This document shows, one piece after another, positions 1 through 8,982 of a stretch of 64,000 bases of DNA. Source of the stretch: Pseudoalteromonas rubra. Its GTDB lineage: Bacteria; Pseudomonadota; Gammaproteobacteria; Enterobacterales; Alteromonadaceae. The DNA lies in the NCBI RefSeq assembly GCF_000967655.1, contig NZ_JXYA01000047.1, positions 1-64,000 on the forward strand, written 5' to 3'. The position numbers were made by a program, and so were the translations under genes. Each line of letters opens with the position of its first letter. The stretch's first letter is position 1. The notes below the pieces were generated by a model. The model had not been told where the DNA came from. It saw nothing but the letters and a program-made list of their open reading frames with translations, and made no database searches.

Positions 1-1278
1 TGCCATCGGTTTCTATCGGTGCCGTGATGGTCACCGCAGACGGCGCAGCATTGTCCAGGGTAATGGTTTGCGTCGCAGCCGTAGAGGTATTGCCCGCCGT
101 ATCCGCTTGTGTTGCCGACACAGTCAAGGTGCCATTGTTCAGACCACTGACGTCCAGCTCACTGCCGCTCAGCGTCCAGTTACCGGAGTTATCGGCGGTC
201 ACGGTGCGGCTGACTGATGAATTATTATCCGTGATGGTGACGGTAACGCTGTTACCCGACTCAGCGCCAGAACCGGCAATGAGTACATCGTTGTCTTCGG
301 CTGCGTTGACCAGTCCGTCGGTTTCGATCGGCGTGGTGATGGTCACCGCAGAAGGTGCGGCATTATCCAGGGTAATGGTTTGCGTCGCAGCCGTAGAGGT
401 ATTGCCCGCCGTATCCGCTTGGGTCGCCGACACCGTCAAGGTGCCATTGTTCAGGCCGCTGACATCTAACTCACTGCCACTCAGCGTCCAGTTACCGGAG
501 CTATCGGCGGTTACGGTGCGGCTCACCGAGCTGTTGTTATCCGTGATGGTCACGGTAACGCTGTTACCCGACTCAGCACCAGAACCGGCAATCAGCACAT
601 CGTTGTCTTCAGCCGCATTCACAATGCCATCGGTTTCTATCGGCGTGGTGATGGTCACGGCAGAAGGCGCCGCATTATCCAAGGTAATGGTTTGTGTCGC
701 AGCCGTAGAGGTATTACCCGCCGTATCCGCTTGGGTCGCTGATACGGTGAGTGTGCCATTGTTCAGGCCGCTGACATCCAGCTCACTGCCACTCAGCGTC
801 CAGTTACCGGAATTATCGGCAGTCACCGTACGGCTTACTGAGCTGTTGTTATCCGTGATGGTCACGGTGACACTGTTACCCGCTTCGGCGCCCGAGCCGG
901 CGATCAGCACATCATTGTCTTCAGCTGCATTGACGCGTCCGTCGGTCTCAATCGGCGTGGTGATGGTCACCGCAGAAGGCGCCGCATTGTCCAGGGTAAT
1001 AGTTTGGGTGGCTGCGCTGGAGGTATTACCAGCGGTATCAGTTTGAGTCGCCGAGACTGTGAGTGTGCCATTATTTAGACCGCTAACATCCAGCTCACTG
1101 CCACTCAGCGTCCAATTACCAGATCCATCAGCAGTCACCGTACGGCTCACTGAGCTGTTATTGTCCGTGATGGTCACGGTCACACTGTTACCCGACTCCG
1201 CGCCGGAACCCGCGATCAGCACATCGTTGTCTTCAGCCGCGTTGACGAGCCCATCAACTTCGATAGGCGTGGTGATGC
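1..1278. repeat. Tandem 312-bp repeats inside the giant protein gene
   Basis: The same landmark (ggtgatggtcac or close variants) recurs so that its tcac falls at 31, 343, 655 and 967, with a diverged copy at 1279. The spacing is exactly 312 bp, or 104 codons. Units are nearly identical over their whole length and encode an Ig-like domain containing NAAEDNDVLIAGSGAESGNS and SGNWTLSGSELDVSGLNNGT. The array continues off the left edge. Such high DNA identity makes unit number prone to change by recombination or slippage. Confidence 0.93.
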
Positions 1279-4200
1279 TGACCGCTGCCACGCTGGTGTC
1301 CACTGTGACAGACAGGCCTGAGCCATCGGCAGTATTGCCTGCAGTATCAGTCGTTCGAGCTGTCATCGTGTGTGTGCCCGCTGATAAAGCAGACGTTGTA
1401 ATAGTCCAGGTACCTAAGGTTGCAGTACCGGTTCCCACAGTACCATCAATGCTTGAAATTAACGTAATAGCACCGCCATTGGGGCCAGAGCCGGTAAACG
1501 TCGCCGTAGTATCGTTGGTGATATTGTCCGTATTAGATGTACCAGTATCGCTGCTTGCATCCAGATCAGGTGTGCCTGGCGCTGAAGGCGCGGTTGTGTC
1601 TATCGTGACACTTAAGCTACTGGATGCCGCACTCTCGTTACTGCTGGCATCCGTTGCTTTTGCTGTGATGGCATGTGTTACGCCAGCAGTTAGAGCACTG
1701 GTGGTAATCTGCCAGTTGCCACCTGTAGCAGTACCAGTGCCTATAACGGTTGTGCCGCCACCTTCTTGATCACTATAAAGCCTTACAGTTGAACCACTTT
1801 CCGCAGTACCACTGAAGGTTGGAGTAGTGTCATTGGTATTGTTGTCGGTGTTTGAAGAACCAGTATCTGAACCAGCATCAAGGTCTGGCGTCGACGGTGC
1901 ATTGGGTGCCACATCATCATTCACGGTAATCGTAAATGCTTTTTGGAATGTCGTTGTAGAATCGCTGGTTTGTATACAAACAACATAACTTCCAGCCGAC
2001 AATGCCGCTTGAGTTTCAAGGTTCGAACCATTGATCTGGAAACTACCGTTGTTGGTGTCTGCACTACACGTGCCATTGGCACTGGCGCCACTGCTAACGA
2101 TAGTATAAGTGTGGCTATCGCTGGTATCAGGATCTGTGGTACTCAAAGTGCCAATATTTGCACCTGCGCCAGTCGCTGACTGATTAATTGATGCCGTATC
2201 CAAGCTTATATCGGTTGGATCATCATTTTGCGCAGTAATGGTCACGGATGCCTGATTGCTACCCGTACTATTAGCAGTACCATCATTAAAGGTATAATCG
2301 AGCGTTACAGATGCCGGTGGTGCTTCTGAGCTGTTTTGATAAGTGATATTTTGCAACACAGAATCTACGATTGCAGATGTTGCGCTAGTGTTGAACGTCA
2401 ACACTAACGTGCCGGATGAATTAGTGGTAACTGTACCGACCGTCGTCGAGTTGTAAGTAAAGGTGCTGCTCTCAGTCAGGGTGCCCAGCAGGCCATTGTT
2501 ACCAAACACATCCTGTGCATTGGCACCGCCGTTGCGAGCAATGGTCAAGGTTGCGTTATTGTAGTTACCCGCGCCGCTGTCGAGCGCGTCCAGTTCAGTG
2601 TCGGCAATCAAAACATCTGAATCAATCACCACAGCCGAGCCGTTTTCAACGAACGTTTGCCCGCCATTGAGGTTACTAAATACAGGCACATCATTCGGCG
2701 TAATGAAGGTAATGTCGGTATTTGCGCCGTTGTCCGCCACCGTAAAATCAAGTGAGTTGGCTGGCGCATTTGACAAGCTAATTGCCACTTCAATGGAGCT
2801 AAAGTCAGTCGCATTGGTATCAACCTGAAGTGTGCTGGTACCATTAAAACGCACGTTGCTGGTTGTCAGGCCAGTGACACTATTGATAGTTATGATGTCA
2901 CCCACACTCAAGTCGGTAATGGTGTCGCCGTTAAGATCCGACGCGTCGCCAACAAAGTTATCGTTGCCTGCGTTACCTGTCATCGAGTCTGTACCACCGC
3001 CCGGGCGGATGGTATCGGTACCGCTACCACCTGTGATGGTGTCGTTACCATCAAAGTCCGTGGCGGTCATATTAATGGTATCACCGCTAAGCGCGCTTGC
3101 ATTCAGCGTAATTGCACCAGCAAGCGCAAAGCCCACGGCATTAGAAATAGTGACCGAATTACCATTGGAGTCAAAGTTGTCTGTCAGCGTAATGGTAAAG
3201 ATGTTATTGGTACCAATTGCCAGGTTTTCGATTTCGGAAACACTGGTATTGGTAAAGTTAAACGTGCCCCCGTCCATCAATTTGAGCGTTTCAGAGCCCG
3301 CAGCACCGGTAATAGCCGTAGTAAAGTTATTTGCCACATTGGCTGCGTCAATCGCGACAGTTGCGCCACTGGCCAGTGACAAAGTACCAATGTTGGTAAA
3401 GCCACCACTACTAACATCCGCACCATCTGATGCACTCACTGTATCACCGGTAGTTGGGTCGCCGACCAGTGAGCCATTAAAGGCACTGCCAGCAATATCA
3501 AACGTGATAGCATCGTTAGACACGGTTGCGTCTATCGTGGCCGATGCATTGGTAACTGTGATGGTCCGGGTGTTGGTAGTGTCGTCATTTACTGAGTAGG
3601 TCTCAATGCCTGTCAGTGTTGTAAAGTCGCCATCACCACTGATTGTAATGGTCTCAGAGCCTGCTGCCGTCACTGTACCAGTAAACGCGGCATTTTGCGC
3701 TGGGCTCATGGTGACGGATGCACCACTGGCCAAGGTCAGATTCACAATGTTGGCAAGCGTACCGCCAGAAATATTCGCCCCTGAAGACATAGACACAGTA
3801 TCTGCCGTTGTACCATCGCCCGTAAGTGTGCCCGTGTAACTGAGCGTACCCACGTTGAATGTCACGGCATCAGTAGAAGACGATGCGGTCACAGAAGTGC
3901 CAGCGGCAGCAACGGTCACTGTACGGCTATTAGTCGAAGAGTCACCGACCGAGAAGTTTTCAATGTTAGCCAGCGTTGTAAAGTCACCGTCGCCAGAGAT
4001 ATTAATCGTTTCAGTGCCTGCTGCTGTGATAGTACCGCCAAATAGAGCTGGCTGAGAGGCCGTCATTGACACGGTTGCACCACTGGCCAATGTCAGGTTT
4101 TCAAAGTTAGACACCGTTGCACCAGCAATACTGGCACCAGAATTCATTGACAAGGTATCTGTACCACCAGCCGCATTCAAAGTACCCGTTGCAGTCAATG

Positions 4201-6433
4201 CAGCTATGTTTATGGTATCGTTGCCACTGCTACCTGTTACATTCTGGCCCGCAGCACTCAATGTGATACTGTTTGCCGCGCCTAAAATATAAGTTTCAAT
4301 CGCGCTTGCTGCTGTTAAGCCATCGGTCGCTGCAGAGATAGTTATGCTTTCTGTTGCACTGCCGTTAACTGTACTAAAGGCATCATGCTGCGCTTCAGTC
4401 ATCGTCACAGATGCATTAGCATCCACTGTTAACGTCTCGAAACCACTTACGGTCGCACCGGCAATACTGGCACCATTACCCAGTTGCAATACGTCGGTAC
4501 CGCCGCTGCCAGACAATGTGCCTGTTGCTGTTACAGAGCCTGTTACAACTGTGTCAGCCGAGCTGCTGCCCGTCACATTTTGTGAAGCACCACCCAATGT
4601 AAAGGTGAACCCGGCACCCAGCACATACGTTTCAATGTCGGCATCACCGGAAATCGCTCCATCGCCATCAGCACTGCTGAGTGTAAATTGATTGGTCCCC
4701 GCGCCATTAATGGTGGTAAACGATTCATGCTGAGATTCGGTCAGCGTAATGGATGCGCCGCTATCTGGCGTAAGCGTCTCAAAGCCACTCAACGACGTTA
4801 AGTTGGCCAGGTTAGTGCTGGTAGGTACAGAGAGAACATCGGTGCCCGTTCCACCGCTTGCCGTAGAGCCGGTGGTATGGCTGGCATTGGCGATAGTCAG
4901 GGTTTCGTCCCCTCCCGCAAACGTAATAGCCGGGCTTAGATTTGTGCCATTGCTGGTATTAAAGCCCGCAGCTGTTGAGCTGGCAGCAGTGACATCCGTG
5001 ACACTGACGGTGGCCGTACGCGTTGTACTGCTCGCAGAACCATCGTTGATCACCACAGTCACAGTGCGTGCCGTCTCGTTTGGCGTACTCGAAGTATTGT
5101 TATAGGTGATTGCCTGAAGGAAGGTGGTGACTTCAGCAGGCGTCGCCGTTGCCCCCGTAATAGAAATGGTGTCTTGCAGAGTAATATCTGATGCACCCGA
5201 TACACCAGTCAAAGCATTTTGTGCAGCAGCCGTCACATTAAGGCCTTCAGATGCTCCATCCTGATCATTGGTCAGTGAAATTGTTATGGTTGTTATGGTG
5301 TCACTGTCTGCATCCGTTGCAGAGGCGCTGCTGGCAATGTTAACCGCACCGCTGCCCTCAGAAAAACTGGCACTGCTGTCATTACTGCCACTACCTGTAT
5401 CCAGATCGACAACAGGGGTTGTGTTGGCGGTCGTAAAATTAAAGGTGGTGTCGTCACTGATCCCCGTGAAGGCATTGCTGGATGTATCTGTTACCGCTCC
5501 AGAGTCAATACGGATAGCGTATGTCCGGTTGCCGGTTAAATCACTGGTTGGATTCACGTAGACTTTGTCGCTGGTAATACTCACCCGGCCAGCTCCAGGC
5601 GAAGTGGTTGTGCCATCGCTTTCGCTGGCAACGTCAAATACCTCAAAATCACTGCTGTCGGTGACATTGCGGATAGTGATATTACCGCTGCTCAGCGCGA
5701 TATTCTCATCAAAGTCTATGATGATGTTATTGCTTAGAGAAACATTGGTCGCGTTATCATTCGGGGTTGAAGTACCACCTTCAAACTGAGGCGCCGTTGA
5801 ATCAGACGCTGGTGCATCATCTACTGTGATGTTGCGGATTGCGAAGCGTGAGTCGTAAGCACTGGCGGGATCTGTATCCGGGAATGAAATGATTAAGGTG
5901 TCAATGTCTTGCCAGAGCGCGTTATTAAAATCACTACTACGCGTAAAGCTAAAAGTCGTGCCCACACCTGGCCCTACCGGTGGCGTTAAGTCAACCGTGA
6001 CCGTTTGCCCACCGTCTTTAAAGCCGGTAAATCGAACCCTGTGTTCTGCATCAGTGGCAGTCGCGCGGACAAAGGTAATGCCATCAAAACTAAAATGTGT
6101 GCCTGAACTCTCCAGGAGTTTATAGGCCTTGTCAGTCGCGCTGGCTCCGGAGTTACCAATAAAATTTGCAGCATAAAAAGAGCTAAAGGCAACAGCAAAG
6201 CTCTCTGCTGTATAACTGTCTGCGCTCTCACCGCCATCCAAAATAAAGGTTACCGAACCGGCCGTATCGAGAGAAATATCCGGTACGCCACTGGCGCCAT
6301 CTCTCACATCCGTTGGCGTACCTGTGCCGGAGGAATAATCCAATATCTTTTGGCCTGCCCAGATATTGCCGGAAAACAACGCTGCTGATATACCAGCCGA
6401 CGTGACGGCGGTGGCAACTTTACTTAATCTCAT
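1..6433 (-). CDS. Giant secreted repeat protein (Ig-like/RTX-like adhesin type), C-terminus cut by window edge
   Basis: An uninterrupted minus-strand frame runs from an ATG at 6433 (GGAG upstream) to the window edge, giving at least 2144 residues. It starts with a signal peptide (MRLSKVATAV, hydrophobic stretch, then NIWA-GQ). I translated long stretches by hand and found no stop. Regions in order: an N-terminal domain of about 200 residues; an Ig-like domain (DSTAPQFEGG onward); a calycin/cadherin-like Asn/Asp/Thr-rich section; about five 112-119-residue repeats; a short RTX-like calcium motif (GGSGTDTI, near nt 2990); further Ig-like domains; and near-identical 104-residue Ig-like repeats at the left edge. 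The composition, rich in Asp, Thr, Ser and Gly with almost no Cys, is typical of surface adhesins and biofilm proteins. The export route and anchor cannot be judged because the C-terminus lies outside. Adhesion is an inference. Confidence 0.9.
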   Translation of the reverse strand, partial: MRLSKVATAVTSAGISAALFSGNIWAGQKILDYSSGTGTPTDVRDGASGVPDISLDTAGSVTFILDGGESADSYTAESFAVAFSSFYAANFIGNSGASATDKAYKLLESSGTHFSFDGITFVRATATDAEHRVRFTGFKDGGQTVTVDLTPPVGPGVGTTFSFTRSSDFNNALWQDIDTLIISFPDTDPASAYDSRFAIRNITVDDAPASDSTAPQFEGGTSTPNDNATNVSLSNNIIIDFDENIALSSGNITIRNVTDSSDFEVFDVASESDGTTTSPGAGRVSITSDKVYVNPTSDLTGNRTYAIRIDSGAVTDTSSNAFTGISDDTTFNFTTANTTPVVDLDTGSGSNDSSASFSEGSGAVNIASSASATDADSDTITTITISLTNDQDGASEGLNVTAAAQNALTGVSGASDITLQDTISITGATATPAEVTTFLQAITYNNTSSTPNETARTVTVVINDGSASSTTRTATVSVTDVTAASSTAAGFNTSNGTNLSPAITFAGGDETLTIANASHTTGSTASGGTGTDVLSVPTSTNLANLTSLSGFETLTPDSGASITLTESQHESFTTINGAGTNQFTLSSADGDGAISGDADIETYVLGAGFTFTLGGASQNVTGSSSADTVVTGSVTATGTLSGSGGTDVLQLGNGASIAGATVSGFETLTVDANASVTMTEAQHDAFSTVNGSATESITISAATDGLTAASAIETYILGAANSITLSAAGQNVTGSSGNDTINIAALTATGTLNAAGGTDTLSMNSGASIAGATVSNFENLTLASGATVSMTASQPALFGGTITAAGTETINISGDGDFTTLANIENFSVGDSSTNSRTVTVAAAGTSVTASSSTDAVTFNVGTLSYTGTLTGDGTTADTVSMSSGANISGGTLANIVNLTLASGASVTMSPAQNAAFTGTVTAAGSETITISGDGDFTTLTGIETYSVNDDTTNTRTITVTNASATIDATVSNDAITFDIAGSAFNGSLVGDPTTGDTVSASDGADVSSGGFTNIGTLSLASGATVAIDAANVANNFTTAITGAAGSETLKLMDGGTFNFTNTSVSEIENLAIGTNNIFTITLTDNFDSNGNSVTISNAVGFALAGAITLNASALSGDTINMTATDFDGNDTITGGSGTDTIRPGGGTDSMTGNAGNDNFVGDASDLNGDTITDLSVGDIITINSVTGLTTSNVRFNGTSTLQVDTNATDFSSIEVAISLSNAPANSLDFTVADNGANTDITFITPNDVPVFSNLNGGQTFVENGSAVVIDSDVLIADTELDALDSGAGNYNNATLTIARNGGANAQDVFGNNGLLGTLTESSTFTYNSTTVGTVTTNSSGTLVLTFNTSATSAIVDSVLQNITYQNSSEAPPASVTLDYTFNDGTANSTGSNQASVTITAQNDDPTDISLDTASINQSATGAGANIGTLSTTDPDTSDSHTYTIVSSGASANGTCSADTNNGSFQINGSNLETQAALSAGSYVVCIQTSDSTTTFQKAFTITVNDDVAPNAPSTPDLDAGSDTGSSNTDNNTNDTTPTFSGTAESGSTVRLYSDQEGGGTTVIGTGTATGGNWQITTSALTAGVTHAITAKATDASSNESAASSSLSVTIDTTAPSAPGTPDLDASSDTGTSNTDNITNDTTATFTGSGPNGGAITLISSIDGTVGTGTATLGTWTITTSALSAGTHTMTARTTDTAGNTADGSGLSVTVDTSVAAVSITTPIEVDGLVNAAEDNDVLIAGSGAESGNSVTVTITDNNSSVSRTVTADGSGNWTLSGSELDVSGLNNGTLTVSATQTDTAGNTSSAATQTITLDNAAPSAVTITTPIETDGRVNAAEDNDVLIAGSGAEAGNSVTVTITDNNSSVSRTVTADNSGNWTLSGSELDVSGLNNGTLTVSATQADTAGNTSTAATQTITLDNAAPSAVTITTPIETDGIVNAAEDNDVLIAGSGAESGNSVTVTITDNNSSVSRTVTADSSGNWTLSGSELDVSGLNNGTLTVSATQADTAGNTSTAATQTITLDNAAPSAVTITTPIETDGLVNAAEDNDVLIAGSGAESGNSVTVTITDNNSSVSRTVTADNSGNWTLSGSELDVSGLNNGTLTVSATQADTAGNTSTAATQTITLDNAAPSAVTITAPIETDG
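3300..4860. repeat. Five imperfect 336-357-bp repeats inside the giant protein gene
   Basis: A shared landmark (g[at]tgcgcc/caccactggcc and variants, encoding LASGASVT-like residues) occurs at 3360, 3717, 4074, 4410 and 4752. The spacings are 357, 357, 336 and 342 bp (119, 119, 112, 114 codons). The encoded units carry motifs such as AAGSETITISG and GDFTTLTGIE. They are more diverged than the 312-bp array and belong to a different domain type within the same protein. Confidence 0.8.
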
Positions 6434-6570
6434 TTTACTACTCCGTTAATTTATCTGGTCCAGTGACATTTTATCGTTTTAATATTTGCTTCAATTTCAA
6501 CTCAGTTTGATGACAATCCATTGCTAAAGCGGGCCAACCCAGTGCACGGTCAGCCCAATTCCAGTACTGA

Positions 6571-7185
6571 TTAGTTACGAGGTGGGAAAACCCCGTCCGT
6601 TGCAATCAGCCAGTTAACCGGTAATACCGGGTTTAATATATTCAAAGGTGCAGAGCCACCTGTATTAGTGACAGTGACAGTTCCGCCCGCTGAGCCACCA
6701 CCAGTTACCGTTAGCCCCTCAATAGTCGTCAGATTTGCTGACTCAAAACCTGGTTTGAAGAAGCCGTCACTATTGTTTGCTGCTATATAAGAGCTAGTAT
6801 CCGGGGTTTTGGTATTTGCTCCATTGGTTGCGACCTGTAGCGTGCCACTTACCGGATTTGTGCCACCAAGCGGCGTGAAAATCGCAGTGTGAGAGTGCGC
6901 AGGCATATGAATGATCTCAATACCTACCATCTCAGTACCTTGTCTTTCACCCTGACGATAATCCATACCACCTGGGCGTACACCCTGACCTACCGGACTG
7001 CGACCACGCAAGTCTGGCAATGCGTAGGTCGTACGAGCATCACCCCCGTAAATAGTTCCTATCAGAGCAAACAGCGCCTGGTTTTGTGAAATAGCCATCG
7101 TCTGGCCTAAACACATTGCAAAGTTTCTAATTGTAAAAGCACCGCCGAAGGTACCCATTGAGCCAATATACGGGTCAGTAGACAT
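6571..7185 (-). CDS. Phage tail collar-domain protein (microcystin-dependent protein MdpB-like)
   Basis: This 204-residue protein has the full N-terminal signature of the tail-collar family: YIGSMGTFGG near the start, CLGQTMAISQNQALFALIGT at about residues 26-45, YGGD, then ALPDLRGRSPVGQG at about 55-68, followed by a His-containing MPAHSHT. The C-terminal half is a Gly/Thr/Asn-rich, beta-rich segment ending in PVNWLIATDGVFPPRN. Collar domains form trimeric tips in phage tail fibres. Free-standing bacterial copies of this length are common but their function is unsettled. No other phage gene is nearby, so this is not evidence of a prophage. The start has a good GAGAGGAA ribosome-binding site. 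The 137-bp gap to the giant protein gene suggests possible co-transcription. Confidence 0.88.
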   Translation of the reverse strand: MSTDPYIGSMGTFGGAFTIRNFAMCLGQTMAISQNQALFALIGTIYGGDARTTYALPDLRGRSPVGQGVRPGGMDYRQGERQGTEMVGIEIIHMPAHSHTAIFTPLGGTNPVSGTLQVATNGANTKTPDTSSYIAANNSDGFFKPGFESANLTTIEGLTVTGGGSAGGTVTVTNTGGSAPLNILNPVLPVNWLIATDGVFPPRN

Positions 7186-7354
7186 ATGAATTCCTCTCTA
7201 ATTCGTAAACATACCCTTTAACGATAAACGCTCAGTACCACTAAAATTCACTCAGTGGTTTATCGACTTGTTGCGAAAAGTTCGCACCTACTACTTTATT
7301 TACTGCTTTGCCTGTAAGGCATATATGTGTTGTAGAGCTATCACTGCTCAGCTA

Positions 7355-7828
7355 TCAATCAGGGTTTCCTTCTGGTAAATGGGGCGTAAAAACAGGGGGG
7401 ATGAAAAACTCAGGCAATTGCACCCTACGCGCTTCTCCGCTCAAGACCTTGTCAAGGCAGATTGTACCGATATCATTAATGCTGACATTGAGCTCCGCCG
7501 GATCATCGCTGTCTGCAAAACGCCAGTATAATTCTGTGGTTTTATAACGTAAGAGTGCCATTAACGGGTAACCGTCAAATTCGCTGGGGCTATCGCAGAA
7601 CCTTTCGTGACAGTCAACGAGCTTCTGCTCTCCCAAAAACTGGACTAACAAGCTTCCCATTCCGGGTACTTCCAGAATACTGCTCTCGCCCTGTGCGACA
7701 ACTATCTCGCCAGTGCCTTCAACTTTCGCAATACGCTGTCCTTCACCACTTGGTACATCGCCTCCGTTATAAGGAAACAGCGTAAGATCATAACCATATC
7801 GGTTGGTCAGATTGATCTTTATATTCAT
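7355..7828 (-). CDS. Hypothetical protein, 157 residues
   Basis: I do not recognise a family. The product is acidic, has no signal peptide and no obvious membrane segment, and has three Cys in the middle and C-terminal parts (VDCHERFCDS at about 92-101; ICLDKVL at about 127-133). It opens with a beta-rich stretch (MNIKINLTNRYGYDLTLFPYNG) and ends with a Pro-rich tail (FFIPPVFTPHLPEGNPD). It lies between the collar-domain gene and the formyltransferase gene on the same strand, with 169 and 173 bp of non-coding sequence on its two sides, so operon membership is uncertain. Reading length and orientation with its neighbours support a real gene. Confidence 0.7.
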   Translation of the reverse strand: MNIKINLTNRYGYDLTLFPYNGGDVPSGEGQRIAKVEGTGEIVVAQGESSILEVPGMGSLLVQFLGEQKLVDCHERFCDSPSEFDGYPLMALLRYKTTELYWRFADSDDPAELNVSINDIGTICLDKVLSGEARRVQLPEFFIPPVFTPHLPEGNPD

Positions 7829-8001
7829 ATCTATCTCGCTTCTGAGTTAAAGTTCAGAGCATAGTTAGAAATGCAGGATAATAAGTACATCGGCCAGGCC
7901 ACTCACGAGTCCTTCTCAACTAAGCTACCATTGTAAAATTTAGTACAAAGGTATCGGTTTGCAATTGATTTAGCGCATTAAAATCATCACAAACTATGTT
8001 T

Positions 8002-8976
8002 TTACATTCGCGCAGAGGAAGTGGGGGCAACGGCCAACCCAGGTTCCAACCCAAACAAAATTGCAAAACGATAGCCATCAAAAATACCTTGCTCTGTTAA
8101 TACGGTATCCAGGCGCACAGCGCCATCTTTCGTTTTAACCAACAGTCCTTTCACTCTGTCGAGCTCCAAAACGGTGCCAGGCTTAATACCCGTTAGCTGA
8201 CAATCCATGCTGCTGGCCTGCATAAGCTGCAACATACCTTCACGGAATTTAAACCGGGCACCACCGAGCTCAGCATTGGCAGCACGAGCCAGGTTAACTA
8301 TTTCACTGCTTGTATGGCGCTGCCAGTCAATCAGTAAATCATCAACCTGAACAAATGCGGCATATCGTGGCTCACACCGTTCACCATCAACCTCAATGTC
8401 CTCGCTTTGTGCTTGCCAGGTTAATGTGCCTGCCGCCTGCTGCTGGGTAAACTGCTCAAGCAATGCAGGTACCATCTGGGCAATCTTCTGATGCAAACAC
8501 TGAGAGGTATCAAACGGGTGAACAGGCAAATCAATATGCGTTGCAATTGCGCCGCCATCTAATTGCTCAGTTACTTCATGAAGCGTGAGCCTGATAGTTT
8601 CTGCGCCCTCTTTGAGCTGCCAAAACACCGGCATTGGACCACGATAGTCTGGCAATGCACTCGGATGGATATTCAGAAAACGCCCGGCAAAATAGTCGAT
8701 GAGCTTAGAGCGGACTTTGTGTCTAAACAGATAAACCAAGCCACTGTTGACACCCAGCCTGTCGAGTTCGGCAATCAGCGCATCGTCTGATTCGGTTTTA
8801 TATTGCAGCATAGGGATTTGATGGTGGTGCAAAAATTGCTGCAACTGAACAAGATCCGGGTTCGGCTCTGCTTCGACCAGCACTACACAGCCCAGCTGAC
8901 CCCTTTGCAGCAAATACTGCACCGCGGCCAAACACAAACAGCTGCCACTGAATAAAGCATACTTAGATTCCATCAT
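8002..8976 (-). CDS. Formyltransferase-family protein (methionyl-tRNA formyltransferase-like fold)
   Basis: The 324-residue product has the formyltransferase catalytic layout: NIHPSALPDYRGPMPVFWQL (catalytic Asn and His) and EQLDGGAI (catalytic Asp) about 35 residues later, followed by a C-terminal beta-barrel-like region (GTVLELDRVKGLLVKT). Family members use N10-formyltetrahydrofolate to formylate an amine, in Met-tRNA, sugar nucleotides or peptides. The N-terminus (MMESKYALFSGSCLCLAAVQYLL) is unlike Fmt, so this is unlikely to be the housekeeping enzyme. The start follows a strong AGGAGG site and lies 6 bp after the methyltransferase stop, so the two are almost surely co-transcribed. Substrate is unknown; tailoring of a small molecule or of the neighbouring peptide product is speculation. 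Confidence 0.85.
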   Translation of the reverse strand: MMESKYALFSGSCLCLAAVQYLLQRGQLGCVVLVEAEPNPDLVQLQQFLHHHQIPMLQYKTESDDALIAELDRLGVNSGLVYLFRHKVRSKLIDYFAGRFLNIHPSALPDYRGPMPVFWQLKEGAETIRLTLHEVTEQLDGGAIATHIDLPVHPFDTSQCLHQKIAQMVPALLEQFTQQQAAGTLTWQAQSEDIEVDGERCEPRYAAFVQVDDLLIDWQRHTSSEIVNLARAANAELGGARFKFREGMLQLMQASSMDCQLTGIKPGTVLELDRVKGLLVKTKDGAVRLDTVLTEQGIFDGYRFAILFGLEPGLAVAPTSSARM

Positions 8977-8982
8977 TGCCTC

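Noticed and set aside
1..1278. Regular 312-bp repeats as a CRISPR array
   Set aside because: Units are far too long, have no spacers, keep a reading frame and encode an Ig-like domain.
24..6125. A series of plus-strand open frames in the first 6 kb, up to 340 residues
   Set aside because: They show low-complexity Val/Ser/Thr/Pro repeats, break repeatedly, and lie antisense to a continuous minus-strand frame with signal peptide and recognisable Ig-like domains.
6571..7185. Prophage remnant indicated by a tail-collar gene
   Set aside because: No integrase, capsid, terminase or other tail gene is in the window, and free-standing collar genes are common in bacteria.
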